Positions 30,736 through 40,801 are shown, numbered from the stretch's first letter. The stretch is DNA of 64,000 bases from NORP233 sp050186825 (GCA_050186825.1 JBFWYD010000059.1:1-64000), one strand, 5' to 3'. Notes: generated by a model from the letters alone, not told the origin. Numbers and translations are program-made.

Positions 30736-33700
30736 GTGGCCCAGCCCCCCCCGCAACCTCCGCAGCCCCCGCGCCACGGCCCCGGCTCCACCCAGCGCGG
30801 GCGTCCCGGGGAGTCCGGCTCGGGCTGGCCGCAGCAGGACTCGGGGCAGGGGCGCACCCCGCAGAGCGACAGCGCCTGGCCGCAGCAGCCGCGCACCGGG
30901 CCCGGCTCCACCCTGCGCGCGCGCCAGGACGAGACCCTCGCCAACCGCCCGCAGGCCTGGCCGCAGCAGGGCCAGCCCGGGACCAGCAACTCCGGGCTGG
31001 GCCCGGTCTCGCCCACGAGCCCCTCGGACACGGGCTCGGCCTGGCCGCGCACGATCTCCAACACGGGCTCGGCCTGGCCGCGCACGACCTCCAACACGGG
31101 CTCGGCGCACCCGGGTCAAGGGCATCCGGGCCAGGGCCCCAGCGGCACGGTCCGCCAGAGCTCGCAGACCGGGAGCTACGGGCCGAGCGGAACGCTGCGC
31201 GACTCGCGCGGCTCGAGCCCGGGCCAGCACCCGGGCAGCCACCATGGCCAGGGCTCCTCCTGGTCGGGGGCCGGCAGCCAGAGCTCGTGGCCCGGGGGCG
31301 GGGGCAGCGGACGCCGGCTGCCGCGGGTCGGGCAGACCCTCGGGCCCTACACCATCGACGAGGTGCTCGGGCAGGGCTCCATGGGCCGCGTGTATCGGGC
31401 TCACGACCCGCTCGGCCGGCCGGTGGCGCTCAAGGCGATCTTGATGGACATGGCCGACCAGGAGGGCCTCGATCGCTTCGTGCGCGAGGGCCAGGCCATG
31501 GCCGCGATCCCGCCGCATCCGGGGGTGATGCGCGTCCACGCCGCGGGCGAGGCCCAGGGGATCCCCTACCTCGTGTTCGAGCTGATCGAGGGCGAGTCGC
31601 TCGAGCAGCGGCTGGTGCGCGAGGGCAAGCTGCCCCTGGGCGAGGCCCTCGAGCTGGCGCGCCTCCTGGCCGAGGCCCTCGACCACATCCACCGCCAGGG
31701 CGTCGTGCACCGCGACCTCAAGCCGGCCAACGTGCTCCTGCGCCGCGAGGGCGGCCCCTGCCTGGCGGACTTCGGCCTGGCGCGGCTGACCGGCGCCGAG
31801 AGCCTGACCGCCACGGGCGACCTGCTGGGCACCCCGCTCTACATGCCGCCCGAGCAGGTCACCGGGCGGCGCAACGAGGTCGACGCGCGCAGCGACCTCT
31901 GGTCGCTGGGCGTGATCCTCTACCGGATGTGCAGCGGCGAGGTCCCCTTCCGCGGGGCGAGCTTCAACGAGACGGCCGAGCAGATCCTCGAGGCCGAGCC
32001 GCGCGCGCTCCACAGCCTGGTCGAGCGCGCGGGTCCCTTGCTGACCAGCGTGGTCGAGCGCGCGCTCGCCAAGGACAAGGAGGAGCGCTACGCCTCTGCG
32101 CGCGAGTTCGCGGACGCCCTGGCCGAGCTGTGCGACGGGCGGGTCACGCGCGCGAGCATCACCGGGATGCTCAGCCGCGGGCGCCGGCGGACCCTGGCGC
32201 GGGTCGGGGCCGCGGCCACGCTCGGGGGTCTGCTCCTGGCCGTGCTCACGGGCGTGATCGTGTCGCGCGTGCTCCAGGCGCGCGAGCAGGCGCTGGCGGG
32301 GGACCTCCAGGCGCTCCAGGACGACGCCGAGCAGGCCACGGGCGACTTGCTGTCCGCCAAGGGCGAGGCCCTCGACGCGCTGGCCGCGCGCCTCGAGGCG
32401 CTGCGCGCCCGCGACCGGCGCGATCGCTTCGCCGCGCGCCTCGACGCCGTCGCCGCCAGCCTGGGGCGGGGGCGCTTCGCGGCCGCCCTGGGCCGCGGCG
32501 ACCTCGAGGCCGCCGCGCGCGCCGCCGAGGCCGAGACCACCCCCGAGGAGCACGCCCTGCGCGGGGCGCTGCTCGCCCAGGCCCGCGGCCAGGCGCCCGC
32601 GCTCGAGCCGCTCACCCCGCTGCTCGAGCGCAGCGACGCGGTGGGCGAGGCGGCCAAGGTCCTGTTCGCGCGCGCCCTCCGCGAGCGCGACCCCGCCCAG
32701 GCCCTGCTCCACCTGCGCGGGGCCGCCGGGCCCGCCGCCGAGCGCGAGCGCCGTTGGGCGCGCCTGTTCGCGGCCATCGACGACCGCGACCCGCAGCTCG
32801 CGCAGGAGCTGACGAAGAAGGCCCCCGACCCCGCGCTGAGCCGCGCCGCGCGGGCTCGGGCCGCCGCCGCCTGCCTGGCCCTCCTCCCCCGCCGCCCGCT
32901 GGCGCCGGTCACCGAGCTCCTGGCCCGGATCAGGGTCGTGAACGCGATCACCGCCCCCGAGCGCGACGAGCCCCAGGAGCGCGCCTTGCTCCAGGGCGCC
33001 CTCGCGCACGCCGGCCTGCTGATCAACTCCGGCGAGCCCGGCCCCGATGGCGAGCCGCGCCCCGGCGACCTCATCCCGACCCTCGACCAGCTCGTGGAGC
33101 TGTTCCACGAGATGTCCCGGCTCCGCATCCAGCTCCGGCTCGAGCCCCCGCGCAACCTCGGGCACGTGCTGCTCAAGGACCCGCGCAAGCAGATCACCTA
33201 CGAGGACGTGCTCAAGGTGGCCCTGGCGCTGGTGCACCTCGACGTGCCGATCCCCACGACCCTGGTCGGCACGGCGCCCTACGGTCCGGAGGAGCAGCGC
33301 CGCCTGGCCTCGCTGACCGACCCCGCCGCGCGCCACGTGGCGCTCTCGATCCGCGCGGCCCAGCCCGGCCGCCTGGGCGAAGAGGGCCGCCGCGAGCTGC
33401 TCGACTACCTCGAGCACGACGCCTGGGCCAAGAACGAGCTCGGCCCGCGCAACCGCGCCGCGGCCCTCTCCTGGGGCGCCTGCGCGCTCGAGCTCCCGGT
33501 CTCGCGCCGGCGCGCGCTGGTGGACGAGGCCCTGCGCCTCGACCCGACCTCCTTCTACGTGCGCAGCGCGCACGCCCTGGCGCTGGCCTTCGAGCGCAAG
33601 GGCGACGAGGCCGCCCGGCTCGGGGAGCAGCTCCTGGTCGACTTCGACAAGGAGCAGCTCGAGAAGGAGGGCCGGCGCGCGGAGACGGTGCCGCCCTACA

Positions 33701-33837
33701 TCCTCCGCCGCGTGATCCTGATCCACGCGCTGCGCGGCGACCGCGACCGGATCAACGTCCACCTCGAGCGGCTGCGCAACTACCCGGTCGTCGGCCAGGC
33801 CACGCTCGAGGACGCCAAGGCCCTCCTGCCGCGCTGA
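30736..33837 (+). CDS. receptor-like Ser/Thr protein kinase with one membrane segment and large C-terminal domain
   Basis: 1033 residues from a GTG. Residues 1-200 are low-complexity (Pro, Gln, Gly, Ser, Trp), with repeats such as NTGSAWPRT. The kinase domain is about 203-470: VLGQGSMGRVYRAHD, VALKAI, HRDLKPANVLL near 325, ADFGLARL and DLWSLGVILY; all catalytic residues present. A membrane segment lies at about 492-514 (LGGLLLAVLTGVIVSRVL). The outer part of about 500 residues begins with a coiled coil (DDAEQATGDLLSAKGEALDA) and continues as helical repeats of TPR/HEAT style. It probably senses envelope cues and signals inward. Confidence 0.9.
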   Translation: MAQPPPQPPQPPRHGPGSTQRGRPGESGSGWPQQDSGQGRTPQSDSAWPQQPRTGPGSTLRARQDETLANRPQAWPQQGQPGTSNSGLGPVSPTSPSDTGSAWPRTISNTGSAWPRTTSNTGSAHPGQGHPGQGPSGTVRQSSQTGSYGPSGTLRDSRGSSPGQHPGSHHGQGSSWSGAGSQSSWPGGGGSGRRLPRVGQTLGPYTIDEVLGQGSMGRVYRAHDPLGRPVALKAILMDMADQEGLDRFVREGQAMAAIPPHPGVMRVHAAGEAQGIPYLVFELIEGESLEQRLVREGKLPLGEALELARLLAEALDHIHRQGVVHRDLKPANVLLRREGGPCLADFGLARLTGAESLTATGDLLGTPLYMPPEQVTGRRNEVDARSDLWSLGVILYRMCSGEVPFRGASFNETAEQILEAEPRALHSLVERAGPLLTSVVERALAKDKEERYASAREFADALAELCDGRVTRASITGMLSRGRRRTLARVGAAATLGGLLLAVLTGVIVSRVLQAREQALAGDLQALQDDAEQATGDLLSAKGEALDALAARLEALRARDRRDRFAARLDAVAASLGRGRFAAALGRGDLEAAARAAEAETTPEEHALRGALLAQARGQAPALEPLTPLLERSDAVGEAAKVLFARALRERDPAQALLHLRGAAGPAAERERRWARLFAAIDDRDPQLAQELTKKAPDPALSRAARARAAAACLALLPRRPLAPVTELLARIRVVNAITAPERDEPQERALLQGALAHAGLLINSGEPGPDGEPRPGDLIPTLDQLVELFHEMSRLRIQLRLEPPRNLGHVLLKDPRKQITYEDVLKVALALVHLDVPIPTTLVGTAPYGPEEQRRLASLTDPAARHVALSIRAAQPGRLGEEGRRELLDYLEHDAWAKNELGPRNRAAALSWGACALELPVSRRRALVDEALRLDPTSFYVRSAHALALAFERKGDEAARLGEQLLVDFDKEQLEKEGRRAETVPPYILRRVILIHALRGDRDRINVHLERLRNYPVVGQATLEDAKALLPR

Positions 33838-33846
33838 CCGGCCGCG

Positions 33847-34773
33847 TCAGTCCTCGGTCCAGGGGGTGGCCGGGGCGTCGTAGTAGTTGGCGTTCTCGAA
33901 GCGACGCGTGAACCCGTGCTCCGCGAGGAGCCGGGGCACGAGCGCCATCTCCTCCGCGCCCGTCACGAAGCCGTCGAGCAGGAGCACGCCGCCGCCCGCG
34001 ACCCGCGCGGCCACGTTGCGCCAGGCCGCGGCCAGCGCGTCGCCGCGGAAGTAGCCGAGCAGGTTCCGGCAGGACACGAGCCCGAAGCGCCCGGCCGGGA
34101 GGTCGCCCGTGAGCACGTCGCCCTGGGCGAAGCTGCAGCAGGCGAGCACCTCGGGGGCGACGATCGCCCGCTGGAGCCCGTCGTCCCAGCGCAGGTAGGC
34201 GTCCACGCCGGGGAGCTCGAGGTCGCGCCAGTGGGGCACGAGCTGGCCCGAGCGGGCGCGCTCCAGGTAGGCGGGCTGGCGGTCGACGCCGATCACCTCC
34301 GGGCGGAGCTGGGCGCGCAGGGCCGCGATCGCGAGCGAGAAGGGCTCCTTGCCGGTCGAGCAGGGGACCGAGAGCAGGCGCAGCGGGGCGGGCAGCGCCG
34401 CGAGCACCTCGCCCAGGCGCGCGAAGTCCGCCGCGCCCTCGCCCGCCCACATCATCCGGGTCTCGCCCGTGAGCAGGTTGGCGAGCACGCGCTCGTAGAC
34501 GCTCATCCCCTCCCAGGTGACCCCGTCCACCCACGAGCGCCCGCGCTCGCCGTGGCTGGCCGCGCTCCCGTCCTGGCGGAAGCCCTCGACGCGGCCGGGG
34601 TCCTCGAGGGAGGCGAGCAGCTCCTCGACGCTCCCCGCCCGGTCCAGCACGGCGCGCAGCTCGGTGACGTAGCGCGAGCCCGGGTCGAGGTCCCGGGCGA
34701 CCTCGTCCACGAAGGCGCGGATCCCTGCCAGCGTGGGGGCCTCGTCGGCCGCGGTCCAGCGGAGCTCGGTCAT
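33847..34773 (-). CDS. CheR-type SAM-dependent methyltransferase
   Basis: 308 residues from an ATG behind GGGGAGGGG. The C-terminal two thirds match CheR chemoreceptor glutamate methyltransferases: LLSVPCSTGKEPFSLAI (SAM loop; the usual acid is Lys here), VIGVDRQPAYLERAR, and CRNLLGYF. The N-terminal helical domain of CheR is replaced by unrelated helices. No chemotaxis genes are near, so the substrate may not be a chemoreceptor; the Lys substitution next to the SAM loop leaves activity open. Confidence 0.75.
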   Translation of the reverse strand: MTELRWTAADEAPTLAGIRAFVDEVARDLDPGSRYVTELRAVLDRAGSVEELLASLEDPGRVEGFRQDGSAASHGERGRSWVDGVTWEGMSVYERVLANLLTGETRMMWAGEGAADFARLGEVLAALPAPLRLLSVPCSTGKEPFSLAIAALRAQLRPEVIGVDRQPAYLERARSGQLVPHWRDLELPGVDAYLRWDDGLQRAIVAPEVLACCSFAQGDVLTGDLPAGRFGLVSCRNLLGYFRGDALAAAWRNVAARVAGGGVLLLDGFVTGAEEMALVPRLLAEHGFTRRFENANYYDAPATPWTED

Positions 34774-34944
34774 GGCCCCTCCCCGGTCACAGCGCTACCC
34801 GCTCGATCAACTGTCGACTGCATCCGTGCTCGTGCTCGTGCTCGTCGACGGGGTCGTGTTCGTGTTCGCGACGGACCGATCACGTCTGGGAGAACGAGCA
34901 CGAACGGGACCGCCTCGATCCAGGGGGCCGAACGGTCGCCCGGT
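34774..34944. other. gap with GCTCGT/GTTCGT triplet-like repeats
   Basis: Around 34830-34875 there are runs of CGTGCT and CGTGTT, with a partial inverted counterpart GAACGAGCACGAAC near 34890-34905. The element resembles interspersed CGTGCT-rich repeats seen between genes in some high-GC genomes. A possible TAGCGCT box for the methyltransferase gene is near 34795. No gene seen. Confidence 0.3.
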
Positions 34945-36630
34945 CTAGCCGCCGGACTTGGAGTAGAAGAGGCCGTTGTTGGCCTCGTCCAGCTTGCGGC
35001 CGACGTCCTTGTAGGAGCCGTCGACCTCCTTGAGCTTCTTGAGCGCCTCGACGGCCTGCTCCCAGAGGCCGCGCCCGCTGCCCTTGGCCTTGTCCTCGGC
35101 CGCGCGCGCCCCCTCGATCGCCGCGCAGCCCTTGAGGTAGAGCACCTCGCCGTCGCGCGGGTCGTTCTTGAGCGCCTGGTCCCAGGCCGCGATCGCCCCG
35201 GCCACGTCGCCCGTCTTGGCCAGGAAGGTCCCGAGCAGCACGGGCGCCTCGCGCCGCGAGGCGTCGAGCTCCAGCGCCTTGTCGAGGTGCTGGCGCACCT
35301 CCTTGGCGTAGCGCTTCGGGTCGCTGTCGCTCACGTAGAGCCGGACCAGGAGCAGGCGCAGGTCGTAGACGTTGGGGTGCGCCTTGACCTGCTGCTCGAG
35401 GTCGCCGCGCGCCTCGCGCGACAGGTCGTGCGCCAGCGCCAGCTCGCCCGCCTCGCGCCAGAGCTTCTCGGCCTCGGCCGCGGGCGCCTTGCGCAGGGCG
35501 TCGGCCATCTTGCGGTAGCCGCCCGAGCCGGCGCCGGTCTCGACCTCGGAGCGGCCGAGCAGGTAGCCGACCTCCCAGGTGTCGCGCAGCTTCTTGGCCT
35601 TCTCCAGCTCCTGGCGCGCGTTGTGCGGGCGCTTGTAGGCGAGCAGGATCCGGCCCACCGCCAGCCGCGCCTCGTAGTTCTCGGGGTCCTGGTTGGCGGC
35701 CTCCTGGGCGTGCTTGAGCGCCTTGTCCAGGTCCTTGTCCTCGAGGTAGAGCTCGCTCAGCCGGCTGTGCGCGAGCACGTTCTTGCCGTCGAGCGCGAGC
35801 GCCTTCTCCAGCGCCTCGCGGTAGCCCTTGGCGTCCTTGCAGCCCTCGAGGTGCGAGCCGAGGGTCAGCCACAGGGCGGGGTCCTCGGGCGAGAGCTTCA
35901 CGGCGGCCTGGGCCGCGTCCCGCCCCTCCTCGTAGCGCTTCTTCTTGAGCAGCAGCTCGGCGAGGTGCTCGTAGACATCGACCCGCTCGCTCTTCTCCGC
36001 GGCCGCCTTGCTCAGGAAGGTGATCGCGTCGTCCTCCTGGGGCGGGGCGATCGCCAGCGCGCCCAGGCCGCGGATCGCGTTCACGCCCTTGACCGAGGAG
36101 TCGTCCTCCACCGCGTCGATGGCCTGGTTGACCGCCTCGCGCGGGTCGCCGCCCTCGAGCAGCGACCAGGCGTAGGCTACGCGCAGCTCCGCGCGCGCCG
36201 GCCCGCCCTCGCTCTTGTCGATGGCCTCCTTGGCGTAGCGCTTGATCAGCTCCTGGTCCTTGGTGGCGACGCCGACCTTGGCCAGGCCGACGATCGCGGG
36301 CACGTACTTCTTGTCGTAGCCGAGCGCCTCCTTGAAGTCCTTGGCGGCCGCCCCGTGGTCGCCGGCGGCCAGCGCGGTCATCCCCGAGCGGGTCAGCGCG
36401 CCTGGGCGCGACTTGGTGTAGAGGCTCTTGGCCACGAAGCCCACGACCACCAGGATCACGACCAGCACCGCGCCGACCAGGACGGGGGCGGGGATCTTGC
36501 CCAGCGGGCCCGCCGCGGCGGCCAGGTCGCCGCCGCAGGCCATGCAGGCCGCCGCGCTCGCGGGGTTCTCCGAGCCGCACTCGGGGCAGGTGAGCGTGTC
36601 GAGGCTGGCAGCCTCCTTCTCGTCCGACAT
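34945..36630 (-). CDS. zinc-ribbon, single-pass TPR protein
   Basis: 561 residues from an ATG behind GGAGGGGAGG. A zinc ribbon (CPECGSENPASAAACMACGG, about 15-34) is followed by a membrane segment at about 50-70 (PAPVLVGAVLVVILVVVGFV) and then at least ten TPR units to the C-terminus (for example GDHGAAAKDFKEALGYDKKY, KNVLAHSRLSELYLEDKD). The ribbon should be cytoplasmic and the repeats outside. Such proteins scaffold complexes; the partner is unknown. Divergent from the next TPR gene, with about 150 bp between the two starts. Confidence 0.8.
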   Translation of the reverse strand: MSDEKEAASLDTLTCPECGSENPASAAACMACGGDLAAAAGPLGKIPAPVLVGAVLVVILVVVGFVAKSLYTKSRPGALTRSGMTALAAGDHGAAAKDFKEALGYDKKYVPAIVGLAKVGVATKDQELIKRYAKEAIDKSEGGPARAELRVAYAWSLLEGGDPREAVNQAIDAVEDDSSVKGVNAIRGLGALAIAPPQEDDAITFLSKAAAEKSERVDVYEHLAELLLKKKRYEEGRDAAQAAVKLSPEDPALWLTLGSHLEGCKDAKGYREALEKALALDGKNVLAHSRLSELYLEDKDLDKALKHAQEAANQDPENYEARLAVGRILLAYKRPHNARQELEKAKKLRDTWEVGYLLGRSEVETGAGSGGYRKMADALRKAPAAEAEKLWREAGELALAHDLSREARGDLEQQVKAHPNVYDLRLLLVRLYVSDSDPKRYAKEVRQHLDKALELDASRREAPVLLGTFLAKTGDVAGAIAAWDQALKNDPRDGEVLYLKGCAAIEGARAAEDKAKGSGRGLWEQAVEALKKLKEVDGSYKDVGRKLDEANNGLFYSKSGG

Positions 36631-36736
36631 ACCGCTGCCTCGCCTCCCCTCCAGAGATGGGGGGCCGACTCTATGCCACCCCCCTTGGGGGCGCAAGCAG
36701 AGCACCTCGGGCGACGCCGCGCTGGCCGGGGGATGC

Positions 36737-36742
36737 TACGAT
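36737..36742 (+). promoter_or_regulatory. possible -10 box (TACGAT)
   Basis: TACGAT lies about 38 bases before the GTG of the large TPR gene at 36780. A short leader of about 30 bases would result; no strong ribosome site is seen within it. Confidence 0.3.
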
Positions 36743-36779
36743 CCGCCCCCGTTCGGCAGGCCTGAGCAATGAGACGGCT

Positions 36780-39700
36780 GTGATCTCGAAGCGCGACGTC
36801 CAGCTCGGCAAGATCGCCCTCAAGGCGGGCTTCATCAGCAAGGACCAGCTCACCAAGTGCCTGGCCCTGAAGAAGAAGCTAGTCAAGGAGAAGGGCAAGA
36901 ACCCCGCCCTCGGCGCGCTGCTGCTCAAGAAGGGCTACCTGACCAAGGAGCAGCTCGAGGAGTGCGTCGCGCTCCACAACAAGGCTCTGACCGCGGGTGA
37001 GGCGAGCGAGGAGGGGCCGGCGGTCGGGGAGAAGGCGGCCGGCGAGAAGACGAAGACCCGCTCCAGCAAGCGCACCAGCCGCCGGGTCGAGGCCGCGGAC
37101 GAGGACAAGAAGGCCGCCGAGAAGAAGGCCAAGGACGAGGCCAAGGCCAAGCGGCGGAGCAAGGCGGCCGAGGGCGCCGACGAGGGCGACGAGGCCGCCA
37201 CCGCCACCGCCACGAAGACCAGGACCAAGGACGGCGGGACCAAGGACAGGGCCAGGGAGGGGGGCGAGCGGCGCAGCAAGGACGAGGGCGACGCCGACCA
37301 GAGCGACGAGACCGCGGCCAAGAGCCGCCGCAGCCGCAGCCAGCGCACCTCCAAGGACGCGGCGCGCAGCCGGCGCAGCGCGCGGGAGTCGGCCTCGCAG
37401 TCCGGCGTGGTCGACGCCTCGGACGTGGCCGAGGCCCCCAAGAAGCGCGACAAGCGGCGCTCCAAGACCTCGACCCGGGCCAGGGCGGACGAGTCGGACA
37501 TCGGCGCCGAGGTCGAGTCGGCCGTCGACGCCGTCGACCCGGCGATCTTCACCAGCGCGCAGGAGGACGACCAGGAGACCGAGACCCGGCGCCTGATCGC
37601 CTGCCCCGACTGCGGCAAGCGCTACCGGGTCAAGCGCAACCAGACCGGCAAGCGCTTCAGCTGCCGGCGCTGCAAGCACCGGATCAAGGTCCCCAAGGAC
37701 CTGTTCGAGCGGCCGAGCGAGCTGCGCCCCGCGGAGGAGGTGGACGAGGTCGTCGAGAGCGGCTCCGGCTCCGGCGAGGCCGTGATCGAGGAGGTCGTCG
37801 TCCAGCCCGCCAAGGCCCCGACGAAGGCCATGGGCACGCGCAAGAAGGCCTCGGTCGCCGACGCGGCGGCCGCCGCGGCGGCCGCGGTGCAGAAGGTCGG
37901 CGAGGGCGAGGTCTCCATCGCCGAGCTCGCGATGCAGGCCACGAAGGCCCGGCCCAAGCCGCTGGCCCCGGCCAAGAAGTTCGGCCTGGCCCAGCTCGCG
38001 ACCATGCTCGTGATGGGCGCCCTGCTCGCGGGCTTCGTCTACGGCGGCTACTTCTTCTTCGTGCTCCGCCCGGCCGCGGAGAAGGCGGCCAAGGACGCCA
38101 AGCTGCTCGAGGAGCAGTTCGGTAAGTACAAGGGGCCCCTCGACGCGGCCCTGGCCCAGGCGGCCGAGGCGCTGGAGCGCAAGGACCCCAAGGGCCTCGG
38201 CAACGCGGTCCAGTCGATCCAGAACGTGCGCAGCACCACCAAGCGCCAGGTGCTGAACCGCGACACGCTGCTCGCGCGCGGCGACGACTACGAGCAGAAG
38301 CTCGGGATCGACGACAAGCTGCGCGACTTCCGCATCGCGCAGGGCAAGCTCTACCTGGAGCGCGGCGGGCCGATCAACATGAGCGAGGGCCTGCGCGCCC
38401 TCGAGCTGACCCTCGACCTCCCGGGGACCGGCGACGACATCCGCCTGCTCGTGGCCCGCACGCGCATCGCGCAGGGGCGCTACGCCGAGGCGGCCAAGGG
38501 GCTGTCCAGCCAGTCGAGCGCCGGGGCGCGGGCCCTGTGCGGCCTGGCCTGGGAGCTGGGCGGCGCGGCCGACAAGGCCGAGCAGTCCTACAAGGCCATG
38601 TCCGAGCCGCTGGCCAAGGTCCTCATCGCGCGGGCCTGGCTGGCGAGCGGCTCGCCCGAGCGCGCGATCCAGGAGGCCCAGGGCGCGAGCGGCCTCGACG
38701 GCCTGGCCCAGACGGCCGCGCAGCTGGTCGAGGCCGCGGCCTGCGAGCGCAAGGGCGACGCCAAGGGCGCGAGCAGCGCCTACGACCTCGCGGTCGCGAG
38801 CGGCAAGGACTCGCCGATCCCGCTCGTGGCGCGCGGCGAGTTCCTGCTCCGCCAGAACAAGCCGGACGCGGCGCTCAAGGACGCCGACGACGCGCGGGCT
38901 CGCGCCACGACCGCGCGCGGCCTGGTGCTCCGCGGCGACGCCCTGCTCCGCCAGCTCAAGGTCGACGAGGCGCTGGCCAGCTACCGCGAGGCCGCGGCGG
39001 CCCCCGAGCGTCCGCCCGAGGCGCTGCTCGCGGGTGAGGTCGACGCCCTGGCCGAGGCCTACGCCCCCGACTACCGGGTCGCGGCCCGCTGCCGCAGCGC
39101 GCGGGTGCTCGCCGCCGAGGGCAAGCTGGCCGAGGCGCAGGACGAGGTGAACGCGGGGGTGAACCAGAACCCCTTCGACCCGCAGGGGCTCGCGACCCTG
39201 GCCTGGATCGGCCTGCTCCAGAGCGCGCAGGGCACCGACACCTACCTCGACCGCGCGCTCGACCTCTGCAAGCACGTGGCCAAGAAGGGCGAGCGCGTCC
39301 CCTCGCGCGCGACCGCCTACGTGCTCCTGGTCCACGGCGCGGAGCGGCTCTCGAAGTCGCGCTACGAGGAGGCGCTCGAGTCGCTGGACCTCGTCGAGAA
39401 GCTCGACGGCGAGCTGACCGCCCCGAGCAACGCGCTCGCGGGACAGGCGCTCGAGGGGAAGGCGCTGCGGAGCAAGGCCCAGCGTCGCTACGCGCTCGCG
39501 GCCGAGGCGGAGCGGGCCGACGCCGCCCAGGCCCTGCTCCGGGAGCGACTGGCCGGGGTCGACGCCGACAAGCTGGCCGCCTTCGAGCGCGGCGTGCTCG
39601 GCGTCCTGGCGCGAAACCCCTACTCGGCCTTGGCCTACCTGGCCCGCTCGCGCGCGCGGCTCAAGGGCGACAAGCCCGAGGGCGCGCTGGCGGACGCCTC

Positions 39701-40061
39701 GAAGGCCATCGAGCTCAACCCGCACCTGCGCGAGGCCTACGTGGCGCGCGCCTTCCTCTACCTGCGCGACCTGCCGCAGAGCCAGTGGGACACCGACAAG
39801 GGCGGCAAGGACATCACGGAGGCGCTGGCGCTCGAGGGCGCGGGCGGGCAGGCGAACATCCTGCTCGGCAAGGCGCTGTTCCACTGGCGCAAGGGCAACC
39901 CCGCGCCGGCTCAGTCCGCGATCGACGACTGCCTGCGCCAGGACCCGGACTTCGCGCTGGCCTACAAGCTGCGCGCCGAGATCTACGAGCAGCTCGGCAA
40001 CGCGGCCGAGGCCCAGAAGGCGCGCGAGCGCTACGAGAAGCTCAAGGGGTCGCAGGGGTGA
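36780..40061 (+). CDS. large TPR protein with MshEN-like N-terminus, zinc ribbon and one membrane segment
   Basis: 1093 residues from a GTG. Residues 1-65 hold two short repeats like the N-terminal domain of type II/IV secretion ATPases (QLGKIALKAGFISKDQLTKC and LGALLLKKGYLTKEQLEECV). A 190-residue Lys/Arg/Glu/Ala-rich disordered stretch follows, then a ribbon (CPDCGKRYRVK...CRRCKHRIKVP, near 280), a second linker, a membrane segment near 405-430 (MLVMGALLAGFVYGGYFFF) and about 650 residues of TPR-type helices. MshEN domains elsewhere bind c-di-GMP; that function here is speculation. Coupled by GTGA to the next gene. Confidence 0.8.
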   Translation: MISKRDVQLGKIALKAGFISKDQLTKCLALKKKLVKEKGKNPALGALLLKKGYLTKEQLEECVALHNKALTAGEASEEGPAVGEKAAGEKTKTRSSKRTSRRVEAADEDKKAAEKKAKDEAKAKRRSKAAEGADEGDEAATATATKTRTKDGGTKDRAREGGERRSKDEGDADQSDETAAKSRRSRSQRTSKDAARSRRSARESASQSGVVDASDVAEAPKKRDKRRSKTSTRARADESDIGAEVESAVDAVDPAIFTSAQEDDQETETRRLIACPDCGKRYRVKRNQTGKRFSCRRCKHRIKVPKDLFERPSELRPAEEVDEVVESGSGSGEAVIEEVVVQPAKAPTKAMGTRKKASVADAAAAAAAAVQKVGEGEVSIAELAMQATKARPKPLAPAKKFGLAQLATMLVMGALLAGFVYGGYFFFVLRPAAEKAAKDAKLLEEQFGKYKGPLDAALAQAAEALERKDPKGLGNAVQSIQNVRSTTKRQVLNRDTLLARGDDYEQKLGIDDKLRDFRIAQGKLYLERGGPINMSEGLRALELTLDLPGTGDDIRLLVARTRIAQGRYAEAAKGLSSQSSAGARALCGLAWELGGAADKAEQSYKAMSEPLAKVLIARAWLASGSPERAIQEAQGASGLDGLAQTAAQLVEAAACERKGDAKGASSAYDLAVASGKDSPIPLVARGEFLLRQNKPDAALKDADDARARATTARGLVLRGDALLRQLKVDEALASYREAAAAPERPPEALLAGEVDALAEAYAPDYRVAARCRSARVLAAEGKLAEAQDEVNAGVNQNPFDPQGLATLAWIGLLQSAQGTDTYLDRALDLCKHVAKKGERVPSRATAYVLLVHGAERLSKSRYEEALESLDLVEKLDGELTAPSNALAGQALEGKALRSKAQRRYALAAEAERADAAQALLRERLAGVDADKLAAFERGVLGVLARNPYSALAYLARSRARLKGDKPEGALADASKAIELNPHLREAYVARAFLYLRDLPQSQWDTDKGGKDITEALALEGAGGQANILLGKALFHWRKGNPAPAQSAIDDCLRQDPDFALAYKLRAEIYEQLGNAAEAQKARERYEKLKGSQG

Positions 40062-40801
40062 GCCGGGCCGCGGCGCTCGCGCTCGTGTTGGGGCCGGCGC
40101 TCATCCTGGCCCTGCCCCCGGCAGGGAGCGCCGCCCGCGCGGACGACGGGAAGCAGCCGCCGGCGAAGCCAGCGCCCGAGCCTGGCCCCAAGCCGGCGCC
40201 CAAGCCCGGGCCTGAGCCTGGCCCAAAGCAGCCAGCCGCGAAGCCGGGGCAGGACGGGAAGCCGGGGCAGGACGCGAAGCCGAAGAAGGCGCCCGACCTC
40301 GTCCCGCCCACGCCCGAGCTCGCGAAGCTGCTCGCGCGCTACGACCGCGAGGCCGAGCCGGGGCGCGAGCTCAAGCGGGCCTTCCTCTCGGTGCTCCACT
40401 ACCTGTTCCGCCGCGACGTGAAGCGCGCCATCGCCTACTTCCACCCCGACCTGCGCGTGCACACCGGCTCGGGCGACCTGGCCGCGCTGCCGCTCGAGGA
40501 GCTCGAGGCCCTGTTCCAGCGCCAGCGGGACGAGCCGCCCCCCGGCGAGGGCAAGCCCCTCGCCGAGCTTGCCCTGCTCGAGACCCTGACCGTGCTCTCC
40601 CAGGAGCGCATCGCGGCGGCCAAGAAGGACGAGGAGCTGGCCAAGGAGTTCCGGATCGACCCGCGCCGCCTGCTCCCCCACCTCCGCGCCGGCGACTGGC
40701 TGGCGCTGGTGCGCTTCCGCAAGGCCGAGGGCGTCCCGCCCGAGGTCTTCTACGTGTTCCGCCGGCACGGCGAGCGCTTCAAGGTCGTGCTGGCGGAGTG
40801 A
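40058..40801 (+). CDS. secreted protein with Pro/Lys-rich linker
   Basis: 247 residues from a GTG overlapping the previous stop by 4 bp. Residues 1-28 form a signal peptide (ALALVLGPALILALPPAG). A Pro/Lys/Gly linker (PEPGPKPAPKPGPEPGPK and similar) reaches about residue 85. The remaining 160 residues look like a small alpha/beta domain (FLSVLHYLFRRDVKRAIAYF, EVFYVFRRHGERFKVVL) with the outline of an NTF2-like fold. It is co-transcribed with the large TPR protein and probably meets it outside the cytoplasmic membrane. Confidence 0.7.
   Translation: MSRAAALALVLGPALILALPPAGSAARADDGKQPPAKPAPEPGPKPAPKPGPEPGPKQPAAKPGQDGKPGQDAKPKKAPDLVPPTPELAKLLARYDREAEPGRELKRAFLSVLHYLFRRDVKRAIAYFHPDLRVHTGSGDLAALPLEELEALFQRQRDEPPPGEGKPLAELALLETLTVLSQERIAAAKKDEELAKEFRIDPRRLLPHLRAGDWLALVRFRKAEGVPPEVFYVFRRHGERFKVVLAE

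Noticed and set aside
29475..33911. 1478-codon plus-strand frame beginning with a Leu-Gly run
   Set aside because: The Leu-Gly run is the antisense of the (S/T/A)E repeat, and the rest is an out-of-frame copy of the kinase gene.
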